Positions 51,401-59,098 of a stretch of 64,000 nucleotides of DNA are shown here, piece after piece. The notes under the pieces were generated by a model, which saw only the letters and a program-made list of their open reading frames with translations, was not told the DNA's origin and did not search any database. Source of the DNA: Rhabditoides inermis. Lineage: Eukaryota > Nematoda > Chromadorea > Rhabditida > Rhabditidae. Position numbers and translations under genes: made by a program. Each line of letters opens with the position of its first letter. Within the stretch, counting starts at the first letter, position 1. Where the stretch lies: positions 174,001 through 238,000 of the forward strand of contig CAWZYM010000406.1 in the NCBI GenBank assembly GCA_963966185.1, in the 5' to 3' direction.

Positions 51401-52394
51401 AGCCGCAGCCCGCATGCTATTACAGCGAGATGACATTTCTGCCGATGAGGCTGGTGGAACCCTAATCGTGCAGACTTGCCGCAATGTCACACCAACCAGC
51501 GTGCACTACGACAATAAATACAATGGTGTTTGTTACAAGGACACTCCTGTAGTCGTTGGTGACAGTCTCATGTTTATTCAGCCAGGCACCAGGGGTGATC
51601 TCATGACCAGCTCACCGGTAGTAGATTGTGCGCATCAACGGATGGCCATCTACAAGGATGAGAAAACAGGTGAATGGAAATCCCCAGTTGGCAAAGTGCA
51701 TGTTACTGAGTTGAACCTAGCGTTGCAAGACCCAAGCCGTTCTAATGATCTCGTATTCAACGCGCCACCAATCTACCACAGTGATCTAGCAGGCATTCAA
51801 TCTGCGCTGCAAATGATTTACAGCAGGGTAGCGCGCATTGAGGACAACTCCAATCTAGCAGGCAGTGAGAGACGCACTGACGCAATCGCCGCAGGCACGG
51901 AGGGAGTGATCAAAGAGATCGGGCATGCCGGTCACGTGATTGAGCAGAATGCAAGGGAGATAATGCAGAAGGGAGCGAGTGAACTAGCAACCACTATTTC
52001 AACGTCTGCACTCTCTTACATCATAATCTTTATCAGCGTTATTCTCATGTGTCTTCTGATTGGCAGTTGCATTTGGTGTTCTATCAAAGTGACCATTGTG
52101 AAGGGATTTTGTAAGAGATTTCTTTGCTGTTGCCGCAGGGACAAACAGACAAGCAGTGAGTATGCGAGTGTTAATGTACGCTATAACACAGCGGATCAGC
52201 GAGTGGATATTGATCCTGCCGCTACTCGCCCTAATACTCCCACAGCTCCTTCCCACTATCCTAATTTGGATACACAGAGCAACATTTCGAATGATTCGAG
52301 AAAGAGCAGGCTTTCGACAGCGCATAGCACGTACCCTGACCTTTCTGCCTATCCTAATCCAGCTGGTGTGTGCCGTGAGTGGAACAGACATTGA
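48465..52394 (+). CDS. ORF1: Gag fused in frame to an Env-like membrane glycoprotein (1309 aa)
   Basis: One uninterrupted frame. Residues 50-105: Ala-rich DAQAA repeats. About 110-300: a helical Gag/capsid-like region (FLLENEARERY, LTSVRQGNSESVNQF). About 303-550: a very basic SRDRRD-type repeat region, no zinc knuckle. 559-576: hydrophobic segment with signal-peptide features, ending in ATGADA before a Cys-rich part. 577-1184: ectodomain with many Cys, NxS/T sites (629, 788, 850, 889, 911, 917, 1007) and a furin-like RIKR at 865-868. The segment around 930-1055 (LQRDDISADEAGG, C1005, C1023, C1055) is reminiscent of class III fusion proteins of the chuvirus/herpesvirus gB type, though this is weak. 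1185-1205: membrane anchor. Tail 1206-1309: CCC cluster, PTAP (1259-1262), YPNL (1265-1268), YPDL (1290-1293). Gag would stay in the cytosol and signal peptidase could free Env. Fusion order and the late motifs are seen directly; roles are inferred. Confidence 0.85.
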   Translation: MSGSDSESSDDTVNGNPSTPQQPAQAPQSNLRDERAIQREQVRNQQREQREALEAIRAAQAAADAQAALDAQAAADAQAAADAQAALDAQAAADAQAALAQEEEELEMAGLSLLIPEIGKWPKFNGNGSLTRFTKGLNERANFLGWDAAKVTNLMPFLLENEARERYDNYDSATKGDYTEVIKQLKIDFNTELYKGRLMKNLTSVRQGNSESVNQFSNRISDLADDLGESDGGKESLKKANFWRGLRKPIQDQMIMWGKSSGTFDELKKAASEIEIRIRMVDDQKETDSLSASVNAMSVTDNSRDAKRSDSRSDYGRSDNKRDRRGRYDRKHESSQSQHNTSHNHSTRNERDNNHSREHFQRSNSRDAYKNRGYSSERQRHDSRDRRDRRDSRDRYDQRERHYSRDRRDSRDRHYSRDRRDSRDRHYSRDRRDSRDRRDSRDYRDSRDRRDSRNRREHRSRSHDRSRYQDRSRSRDRRNGHGGRNDSRDRRHYSRDRSYGRDHSRERYRSGECRRESLPREHSPEREDYNQSRDQDYGNEKRVRFDSRSPMRSSSARIPFTMFIVTMCLLATGADAFQICGKGKSGHAVAFPEPIDCNTRKLSRVLLTQADVYTQRTEPVKFAAYNCFNKTRQICTSSFLHWTLDVSSDNTYTTPIGEMECREMALKRIFEGKALRRFSEHVFGTDNQVTFSYPLLGEKCTTTTNVYIEEGEIATFDGYTMLSNIGDLAGCKIASRVCQGHHGIVIWNNNKANLLGLCKYELSISGVAYATERHVVIDKLQAAFVFTNKSTERSHRYDWCIPETAQAMDNGVYIDFPERALHAYLRYMSFPDIMRQKVKLIDSINERHRNHSSELTVKRHPKLTRIKRDGLAILKGSPHKTDRYIHAINETGLAKSSEAAHLARHNQAAPNFTLIDNTSIPHEQRQDERHKELNTKVQYLAVKIQEDLNRDFSYLWNRICLVTNAQYHSIRAMALLDATAAARMLLQRDDISADEAGGTLIVQTCRNVTPTSVHYDNKYNGVCYKDTPVVVGDSLMFIQPGTRGDLMTSSPVVDCAHQRMAIYKDEKTGEWKSPVGKVHVTELNLALQDPSRSNDLVFNAPPIYHSDLAGIQSALQMIYSRVARIEDNSNLAGSERRTDAIAAGTEGVIKEIGHAGHVIEQNAREIMQKGASELATTISTSALSYIIIFISVILMCLLIGSCIWCSIKVTIVKGFCKRFLCCCRRDKQTSSEYASVNVRYNTADQRVDIDPAATRPNTPTAPSHYPNLDTQSNISNDSRKSRLSTAHSTYPDLSAYPNPAGVCREWNRH
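52102..52394 (+). other. ORF1/ORF2 overlap in different frames
   Basis: The Pol frame is open from 52102 (after TGA at 52099) and overlaps the coding region for the ORF1 tail. Pol is in the +1 frame relative to ORF1, so ordinary -1 slippage would not reach it. The first ATG in the Pol frame is at 52162. Confidence 0.8.
52117..52137 (+). promoter_or_regulatory. Candidate splice acceptor for a Pol mRNA
   Basis: The pyrimidine-rich TTTCTTTGCTGTTGCCGCAG ends at 52137, 24 nt before the first Pol ATG (52162), with no other ATG between. It could give a spliced Pol transcript. This is a sequence-based guess. Confidence 0.35.
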
Positions 52395-55300
52395 CTACAG
52401 GCGTCCTCCCATTCATGTGTGGGCACGGATTGACCACATGCCGGTCCGCGCTTTGATCGACACTGGGTCAGCGATCACGTTCGCGCGCGCATCTGAGATA
52501 CAGGGACTTGATCGTCTAATCCGCCGATACAAGGGTCCAAATGCGCGCGCCGCGAACGACACTGTCATTCCCATTCTTGCTCAGGTGGAAGTGATAATTA
52601 GTGTGGGAAGAAGCAAAATAAAGCATACCGTTCTAGTGACTGAGGATAAGCACTGCCCAGCAAGCCTTGTGATTGGGGTAGATTTCTTGCAGCGTCTCAA
52701 GCATTTCTCGCTAGACTTTGAGAAAGAACAGATGTGTTTTCGCAATGACAGCGTTCCATTCATTAACGCATCGAATTTTGACGCCACCTTTCAGTCCTCA
52801 TCTATTCGTCTAGCCTATGAAGTGGAACTCACTCCGATGAGTGACAACTACATTTCAGCTAGAGTAGATGGAGTGTTCGCGCCACATTCGGAGGTAATCG
52901 CGGAGAGTGACCCAGGGCTAGAATTGCCAGAGGGCATTCACGTGGGCGCAACACTAGGCACGCCGGGTTACGATGGTGTTATGCAGATCAGAGTTCACAA
53001 CAGCGGAGCAGGCGTTGTAAAACTCTATCGGGGCATGCGCATTGGCCGCGCGGAAGAGGTAGTGCAGCCTAGCAGCAAGCGTCCAGTTGTTTACGCAGTT
53101 CACCAGGAATCGATTGATGAGAATTACGCAACCACTGAGTCCGAAGTAGCAGAGGCGGCCAATTATGACCCCCCGGAGGTCGACTTGGCAGCAGAGATGC
53201 CAAAATACCCGCAGGCAGGGGAAGCGGAAAGGATCGATTGGTCCAACTCGTCTTTGAACGCGAAACAAAAATCAATTATTGAAAATATCATTGCAGCGTA
53301 CCCGGATGTATTCGTAGGTAAAGATGGTGATCTAGGCAGATACACTGGTCCTATTGCACATCAAATAAAATTAACTAATGACGCCGACCCTCCTAAGCAG
53401 AGAGCGATTCGCATTCCCATTGAGCAGCGTTCTGAGGTCGAGAAGCAGATCAAAGAAATGCTCCGACAGCGCATTATTGAGCCGTCTACCAGCCCTTTCT
53501 GCGCGCCCATCGTATTGGTTCGTAAAAAGGACAACACATGGCGCTTCGTGGTAGACTATAGGCGACTCAATACAATCACCAAGGCCGAAACATACCTGAT
53601 TCCTAACATCCAGGAGGTGCTCGACCTGTCCAGCGGTAGAAAGTACTATTCTACACTCGATTTTAAGAGTGGATTTTTCCAGATCCCAATGGACAAGCGT
53701 GATAAGCATAAAACCGCATTCAATTCTCCTCTCGGTCTCTTTCATTTCGTCACAATGCCTATGGGATTGAAAGGTGCTAGCGGCACTTTTCAGCGTGTGA
53801 CCAACGCACTCGTGAGAGAGCTGCGAGGGGCCGCCTTTGCATATGTGGATGACTTGATTGTCTCGTCGGACACATTTGAAGGGCACGTTGATGATCTGAG
53901 AGAGGTATTGGAGCGCGTGAAAGCATTTGGGATGAAGTTGCGCCTTGACAAATGCACATTTGCAGAACCCGAGGTCAACTTTCTGGGTGTTTGCATTAGT
54001 GAACAGGGATGCCGTCCGAACCCTGAGAAAGTCAAAGCGATTGCCAAATATCCCGTTCCCAAAACACCTACTGACATCAAATCATTTTTGGGTGCTGTTG
54101 GATTTTTTCGCCGTTTCATCGAAAACTTTGCAAAAATCGCTTCGCCTCTAAATGATCTCCTAAAAAGGGGAATTGAATTCAGGTGGTTGGAAGCGCATCA
54201 GCAAGCATTTGAAGATTTGAAAGAGCGTCTTTGCAAAGCACCAATTCTAGCGTCTCCCAGGCCAGGTGTTCCTTATGAGATCCACACTGACGCGAGTAAG
54301 ATAGCAGTCGCCGGGTGTCTGTTGCAGGCAGGGCGGGATGACCCCGCATTGCGCGCGATTGCATACACAAGCCGCAGCCTCAATAAACATGAAAAGCGAT
54401 ACCCAGTCATTGAATTGGAAGCATTAGCTATCATTCACTCACTGAAGCAGTTTCACCCATATGTGGCGGATGCACAGATCAAAATAGTAACCGATCATGC
54501 GCCCCTTCGAGCACTAATCACTCGGCGAGACTTGCAGGGGAGACTCGCAAAGTATCAAATTGCCTTGCAGGGTTACAACGCCACCATTGAATATCGGCCT
54601 GGCAAGCTAAACCCATTAGCAGATGCTTTGTCCCGCCACATTGTGAATTCTACGTCTCTTGAAAGTGATCTTCCCAGCTTTCCCACACGGGAAGAGATAA
54701 TAGCATCGCAGCGTGAATGTGAGAGAGTGGGTCCGGTTATCGACTGGTTACTCGATGACACGCGAGAGAGACCCGCGCAGGCAGCACAAGTGTGTAAGCG
54801 TTACACACTGTCAGACGGATTATTGGTAACGCAAGGTGATAGGCTCCGCGCGTACATCCCACCATCCGCATCATTGCGCAATCGACTCATCACTCACTTC
54901 CACAAAAACCCACTTGACGGTGCTCATCTCGGTGCGAAAAAGACGTATGAGAAGATGAAGCAAGTGGTAGCGTGGAGAGGTATGCAAAGCGACGTTAATG
55001 AATTCGTCCGTGCATGCGACTCGTGCCAGCGCATCAAAACACCTGTTTCTGCTATCAACAAGGCCCCGATGCACAATTTTCCTACGCCAAACAGGCCGTG
55101 GTATCGTTGCCATGTTGATATAATTGGACCGTTCACGCAGACCACTGAGGGACACGTTTACATTCAGATAACTGTAGACAGTTTCTCGAAATATGTGATT
55201 TGTACTCCGCTAGTAGATCAGCAGGCGGAGACCGTTGCCCAGGCGTTCATCGATGACGTCATAGCAAAACACGGTGTCCCGGACATTGTTGTGTCTGACC

Positions 55301-56061
55301 GAGGTACTAACTATATGTCTCGTCTCTACCAGGAGGTCTGTGTGCTAATGGGTGTCTCACATCATAACACTACAGCATACCACCACCAGGCCAACGGACA
55401 AGCCGAGCGCATGGTAAAAGTGGTGAATGACGCGCTAACCGCCTATGTTAACAAACAGCGATGTGATTGGCACAAATATCTGTCCATGGTTGCATTTGCG
55501 ATTAACACGAGTGTCAATGCTACTAATCAATCAGCATTTTTCATTGTGCATGGTAGGGAGCCACGTCTTCTCGCTAATGCCATTCTGAAAACCAGCGTCA
55601 GCAAGTATGTAGACGTAGACGATTACTGTAGCCAACTCACTCGTTCCATCCAGCATATCTATCACAACGTGCACTCGCAACTCGAAACTAACAACAGCAG
55701 TATGAAAGAGCACTATGATAGCAGGGGAAGGAATGAGTCGGAATTCACTGTAGGCAGTCTTGTGTTGATTCGCGATGACACCTCTCGTCCAAAACTCACA
55801 AAAACTTGGACTGGTCCTTACAGAATTACTGAGATCAACGAGCCTAACATTACAGCATACCCTCTAGCCAAGCCTGATAAGAGCGACGTCTTTCATAGGA
55901 ATAGAGCAAAGCATTACATTGAGTGCCAGCAGCCAACAGCAAGCATGGGGATGATTGACCCGGGAGAGCGTAAGACCGTAGAGAGCGAGAGAGCGGAGGA
56001 AACTAGAGAGCAGACACTCACTCTGAGACGATCAGAGAGGATTAGAAAGCAAGCACACTAA
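52162..56061 (+). CDS. pol: ORF2: Pol polyprotein (protease, RT, RNase H, integrase)
   Basis: 1299 residues from ATG 52162. The numbering here counts from GTG 52156, so subtract 2 for ATG numbering. Two hydrophobic stretches (17-39, 60-72) lie in the overlap with ORF1. Protease DTGSA at 102-106. RT from about 400 to 620, with FVVDYRRLN, YSTLDFKSGF, MPMGLKGA and the catalytic AYVDD (562-566). RNase H about 705-830 (HTDAS D712, ELEAL, VTDHAPL). Integrase: HHCC finger (H914/H924, CDSC 954-957), core D988 (HVDIIGPF), D1048 (SDRGTNY), E1084 (QAERM), then WTGPYRITE (GPY/F-like) and a basic end RRSERIRKQ. No chromodomain. All catalytic residues are present. It makes and integrates the cDNA of the element. 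Translation could use its own ATG on a spliced RNA or an uncommon +1 shift from ORF1. Confidence 0.93.
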   Translation: MRVLMYAITQRISEWILILPLLALILPQLLPTILIWIHRATFRMIRERAGFRQRIARTLTFLPILIQLVCAVSGTDIDYRRPPIHVWARIDHMPVRALIDTGSAITFARASEIQGLDRLIRRYKGPNARAANDTVIPILAQVEVIISVGRSKIKHTVLVTEDKHCPASLVIGVDFLQRLKHFSLDFEKEQMCFRNDSVPFINASNFDATFQSSSIRLAYEVELTPMSDNYISARVDGVFAPHSEVIAESDPGLELPEGIHVGATLGTPGYDGVMQIRVHNSGAGVVKLYRGMRIGRAEEVVQPSSKRPVVYAVHQESIDENYATTESEVAEAANYDPPEVDLAAEMPKYPQAGEAERIDWSNSSLNAKQKSIIENIIAAYPDVFVGKDGDLGRYTGPIAHQIKLTNDADPPKQRAIRIPIEQRSEVEKQIKEMLRQRIIEPSTSPFCAPIVLVRKKDNTWRFVVDYRRLNTITKAETYLIPNIQEVLDLSSGRKYYSTLDFKSGFFQIPMDKRDKHKTAFNSPLGLFHFVTMPMGLKGASGTFQRVTNALVRELRGAAFAYVDDLIVSSDTFEGHVDDLREVLERVKAFGMKLRLDKCTFAEPEVNFLGVCISEQGCRPNPEKVKAIAKYPVPKTPTDIKSFLGAVGFFRRFIENFAKIASPLNDLLKRGIEFRWLEAHQQAFEDLKERLCKAPILASPRPGVPYEIHTDASKIAVAGCLLQAGRDDPALRAIAYTSRSLNKHEKRYPVIELEALAIIHSLKQFHPYVADAQIKIVTDHAPLRALITRRDLQGRLAKYQIALQGYNATIEYRPGKLNPLADALSRHIVNSTSLESDLPSFPTREEIIASQRECERVGPVIDWLLDDTRERPAQAAQVCKRYTLSDGLLVTQGDRLRAYIPPSASLRNRLITHFHKNPLDGAHLGAKKTYEKMKQVVAWRGMQSDVNEFVRACDSCQRIKTPVSAINKAPMHNFPTPNRPWYRCHVDIIGPFTQTTEGHVYIQITVDSFSKYVICTPLVDQQAETVAQAFIDDVIAKHGVPDIVVSDRGTNYMSRLYQEVCVLMGVSHHNTTAYHHQANGQAERMVKVVNDALTAYVNKQRCDWHKYLSMVAFAINTSVNATNQSAFFIVHGREPRLLANAILKTSVSKYVDVDDYCSQLTRSIQHIYHNVHSQLETNNSSMKEHYDSRGRNESEFTVGSLVLIRDDTSRPKLTKTWTGPYRITEINEPNITAYPLAKPDKSDVFHRNRAKHYIECQQPTASMGMIDPGERKTVESERAEETREQTLTLRRSERIRKQAH

Positions 56062-56170
56062 ATCCTTACAGTATAAGCGTTTACTCACATTTCAGCATAT
56101 CCCGCATGTAGCAATAGCTAGCATAATGAGTGAGATAGTAGTGACCAGCAAGCATAAACAGCATCCTAGC

Positions 56171-56193
56171 ATCCTAATTTCTTCTCTTTGCAG
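56171..56193 (+). promoter_or_regulatory. Strong splice acceptor directly before ORF3
   Basis: CCTAATTTCTTCTCTTTGCAG has a branch-like CTAAT, a pyrimidine tract and CAG, and abuts the ORF3 ATG at 56194. This argues for a subgenomic spliced mRNA, as used for 3' ORFs of retroviruses and errantiviruses. Confidence 0.65.
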
Positions 56194-57093
56194 ATGTCGT
56201 CCAACTGCCAGCAGAGTGACGCCGCCACGCAGGAGCTCTCGAAGTTCAACGGCATGATCGAGGAGATGGACACGGCAGATCCATCGACTCACCCCAACTC
56301 CCAGACCCCACCCACCACTAACCCCATCCCTCCCCAGTCCCCCATCGACGCCCCTCCCCCGATGGCAGCGACTATCGCCCCGCCAGCAGCATGCCCTGCA
56401 GCAAATTTCAAGACAGCGGCAAGTGCAGCGGCCAGGGCCCCCCTGCCAAAGCAGATCAAGAAGCAGCAGCGCGTGAACCGTGGAACTCAGGTCTCCATCA
56501 GGATTTCGCCGCAGAAGCGAGAAGCGTCCCAGCAGAGCATCACTCGCCTCAAGAAGACGGCTCGCCGTTCACTGGAGCAGCAAATCCAGCAGCCGCAGCA
56601 GTCACAGCAGCTCCAGCAGAATCAATTCCAGCAGCAACAGCAGCAGCCGCCGCGCCGCACCGTCCAGCACGCCGTCCCTGTCAACAAGGCAGCCATCGAC
56701 TGGCTGCGTATGCGGTCTGAGATAGCCAACCGTCTTGGCGTTCTGGCCTCGGACATGGCCACCTGGATCGCCCAGGGCCAGCCGGTGCGCAACAAGGCGC
56801 CCAATCAGGTCCAAGGAGCGCCTCAGTGTGTATGTGCCGCCGGCGCGCACCACTACGCCGACAGCTGTCCGAGCATTCGCACTGGAGCGGAGAGGCGCAG
56901 GCAGTGGTCGAGACTGCTCTGCATGCGGTGTGTGGGGCCCCACCCCACTTCCAGCTGCCGCAAACCCAAGCGTTGCAGCCACTGTGGATCGCCGGCACAT
57001 GCAGGCGCGTTTTGCGAAATGCCGGACGAGTTCTACGGAATGGAGCAGGAGTACGAGCGTATCCGGGACGAGCTCAGTCTCTCCCACTTCTAG
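56194..57093 (+). CDS. ORF3: separate nucleocapsid-like triple zinc-knuckle protein (299 aa)
   Basis: Start chosen at the ATG that follows the acceptor. Residues 25-70 are Pro-rich; 85-125 basic; 128-150 a Gln-rich tract; 160-195 probably helical (AAIDWLRMRSEIANRL). The C-terminal third has three Cys/His clusters: C212-x-C-x4-H-x5-C225 (variant), C243-x2-C-x3-H-x4-C255, and C261-x2-C-x4-H-x4-C274. The last has the exact spacing of a retroviral CCHC knuckle, and the last two together look like the knuckle pair at the end of BEL/Pao Gag. ORF1 lacks such knuckles, so ORF3 probably supplies the RNA-binding nucleocapsid function in trans. It is GC-richer than ORF2. It sits where env is expected. 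Alternative roles such as RNA chaperone or silencing suppressor are possible. Confidence 0.8.
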   Translation: MSSNCQQSDAATQELSKFNGMIEEMDTADPSTHPNSQTPPTTNPIPPQSPIDAPPPMAATIAPPAACPAANFKTAASAAARAPLPKQIKKQQRVNRGTQVSIRISPQKREASQQSITRLKKTARRSLEQQIQQPQQSQQLQQNQFQQQQQQPPRRTVQHAVPVNKAAIDWLRMRSEIANRLGVLASDMATWIAQGQPVRNKAPNQVQGAPQCVCAAGAHHYADSCPSIRTGAERRRQWSRLLCMRCVGPHPTSSCRKPKRCSHCGSPAHAGAFCEMPDEFYGMEQEYERIRDELSLSHF

Positions 57094-57263
57094 CGTTGTA
57101 GCACACTCAGCATTTTAGCATCTTACTAGCGTTTCGTAGCATTACAGCATTGATGTAACATTGTGAGCATATTAGCATGAAGCATTTCCAGCAATAAAAT
57201 ATTATACCAGCATTTCATCTGTCCTTTATGATGCCAGCTCGCCTCGCAGGAGCTCGGCAATAT
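57094..57263 (+). other. Spacer between ORF3 and the polypurine tract
   Basis: Non-coding; AGCATT words recur irregularly (TTAGCATCTT, TAGCATTAC, CAGCATTGATG, TTAGCATGAAGCATTTCCAGC). An AATAAA at about 57195 lies upstream of the LTR signal. Confidence 0.5.
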
Positions 57264-57273
57264 AGGGGGGAGA
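57264..57273 (+). promoter_or_regulatory. Polypurine tract
   Basis: AGGGGGGAGA immediately before the 3' LTR: the expected plus-strand primer. Confidence 0.85.
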
Positions 57274-57513
57274 TGTCGCGTGTGAGTGCGCGAGAGCATT
57301 AGGGAGTGATGTAACAATCACCCCAGCAGAGCAGAGAGAGAGAGAGCACAGAGAAAGGAGAGAACCGCCACACCCCCAAGGATCCCCAGTAACCTTGGAT
57401 GTTCTGATCTTGTTTCTGGTCTTAGCGTTTGAATAAATGTTATTCAGAGTCCTTGTTTAGTCTATTGCACACACAGAGAGTGAACTCCCACAAACCAGAC
57501 CCCAAATATAACA
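57274..57513 (+). repeat. 3' LTR (240 bp)
   Basis: Same length and, by eye, same sequence as the 5' LTR. Poly(A) signal at 57432-57437. Followed by the TAAA duplication. Confidence 0.92.
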
Positions 57514-58253
57514 TAAACAACATTTTTGAACTCGCCTGAAAGTCTACTACACGTTACACATTTCTAAAACACAGTTTCGGGTTGTTTACACATTTGTTTA
57601 CTTGTTTACAACATTTGTAAACAACATTTTTGAACACACCAAGAATGTTACTAAACATTTGATATCTTTAAAACACATTTTCAGGTTGTTTACAAAGTTG
57701 TTTACTTGTTTACATCACCTGTAAACAACATTTTTGAACTCGTCTCTCGATCTACATCATCTTAGATACCTTCAAAACAAACTTTAAATTTGTTGACAAA
57801 ATTGTTTACTTGTTGACAAACATGTAAACAACAACATCGCTGACTTGCCTCCAGGTCACGTACCAAGTTTGGACTCTTTGGCATCAAAACTGACCGAGAT
57901 ACAACATTACCATATTTGGAATTATGCAAATGAGGTCATTAATCAAAATTTAAATCATTGACCCTACAGTACCCTAACTCTAAAAGGGAATCTCAGTAGC
58001 TCAAAAACTAACCATAGTTTACATAGAACTGGTCATCTCTCAGATTCTATGTTCTTAGATATGCAAATTTTCCAGGGAGAACCCATATAAGGAACGGTCA
58101 GATATCGATCCCAGGTAAACGATGCAGAGCGGTCACCACCTCAGGTCTAAGTTCCATACCTCAACCCCTATCGATCACTACAAATTGAGATACAACCGCG
58201 GAACGACACACAGACAGACACCATAGCATAATTTATAGGGGGTGGGCGGGTGA
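57514..58253. repeat. Class II unit, right part (continues 46691-46914)
   Basis: Resumes with TAAACAACATTTTTGAACTCGCC. Forkhead blocks fill to about 57840, then one 118-bp-type segment (CCATATTTGGAATTATGCAAAT) and the tail CATAGCATAATTTATAGGGGG. Together with the left part it makes a 964-bp unit. Confidence 0.85.
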
Positions 58254-59098
58254 CTAGCCCGAGCGGCGCTGGCGCGCCGCTCGGGCTAGGGCCGCCTTCG
58301 GCGGCCTCAACACTCGAACATCAAAACTGAAATCATAAACAAAATCTATTTTCAGAACTAAACTATGTCCACAAACCTCTAATCTAACTAAGAAGTACAT
58401 TACAAGACAGAATACCAAAAATGAAGACAATTGAACGTTGTTTACAAATTTGTTTACTTGTTTACACTTTTTGTAAACAACTATTTTTAACTCGCCTTCA
58501 AGTCTACTACACGTTATACACTTTTGAAACACGTTTACAGGTTGTTTACATTCTTTTTTACTTGTTTACATCATCTGTAAACAACATTTTTGAACTCGCC
58601 TCCAAGTCTACATCATCTTAGATACCTTTATAACAAACTTTAAATTTGTTTACAAACTTGTTTACTTGTTGACAAACATATAAACAACAACATCGCTGAC
58701 TTGCCTCCAGGTCACATACCAAGTTTGGACTCTTTGGCATCAAAACTGTCCGAGATACAACATTACCATATTTGGAAATATGCAAATGAGGTCAAAAATC
58801 AAAACTTAAATTCTCGACCCTACAGTACCTTAACCCCAAAGAGGCATCTCAGTAGCTCGAAAACGAAGCATAGTTTACATAAAAAGTGCTTGAAATTTCG
58901 TCTATGTCCATCAGAGTTTCGGTTAACCCATATAAGGAAACGTCAGATATCGATCCCAGGTAAACGATGCAGAGCGGTCACCACCTCAGGTCGAAGTTCC
59001 ATACCTCAACCCCTATCGATCACTACAAATTGAGATACAACCGCGGAACGACACACAGACAGACACCATAGCATAATTTATAGGGGGTGGGCGGGTGA
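58254..59098. repeat. Class II hairpin unit (845 bp)
   Basis: CTAGCCCGAG palindrome and GGGCCGCC hairpin, forkhead blocks, one 118-bp-type segment, tail as in the neighbours. The small open frames at 58421-58621 and 58701-59033 are read-through of the repeat. Confidence 0.85.

Larger units (their letters stand above)
46915..57513 (+). mobile_element. Complete Ty3/gypsy-type LTR retroelement with Gag-Env, Pol and zinc-knuckle ORFs
   Basis: 10,599 bp bounded by two 240-bp LTRs (TG...CA) and flanked by the 4-bp duplication TAAA (46911-46914 and 57514-57517). It has a primer-binding site, a polypurine tract and three long open frames: ORF1 (Gag plus Env-like), ORF2 (Pol with PR-RT-RNase H-integrase and a GPY/F-like end) and ORF3 (zinc knuckles). 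Integrase placed after RNase H and the 4-bp duplication fit Ty3/gypsy (Metaviridae). No stop codon or frameshift is seen and the LTRs appear identical, so the copy is young and may be competent. Env-like proteins occur in several animal gypsy elements, but normally downstream of pol. Confidence 0.92.

Noticed and set aside
52800..53060. dUTPase domain between protease and RT in Pol
   Set aside because: GYDGVMQIRVHNSG looked suggestive, but the region fits the usual protease-RT linker of Ty3/gypsy Pol, and I could not identify a full set of dUTPase motifs.
56602..57087. Minus-strand frames over ORF3
   Set aside because: GC-rich antisense shadows of ORF3, which has a splice acceptor, ATG and zinc knuckles on the plus strand.
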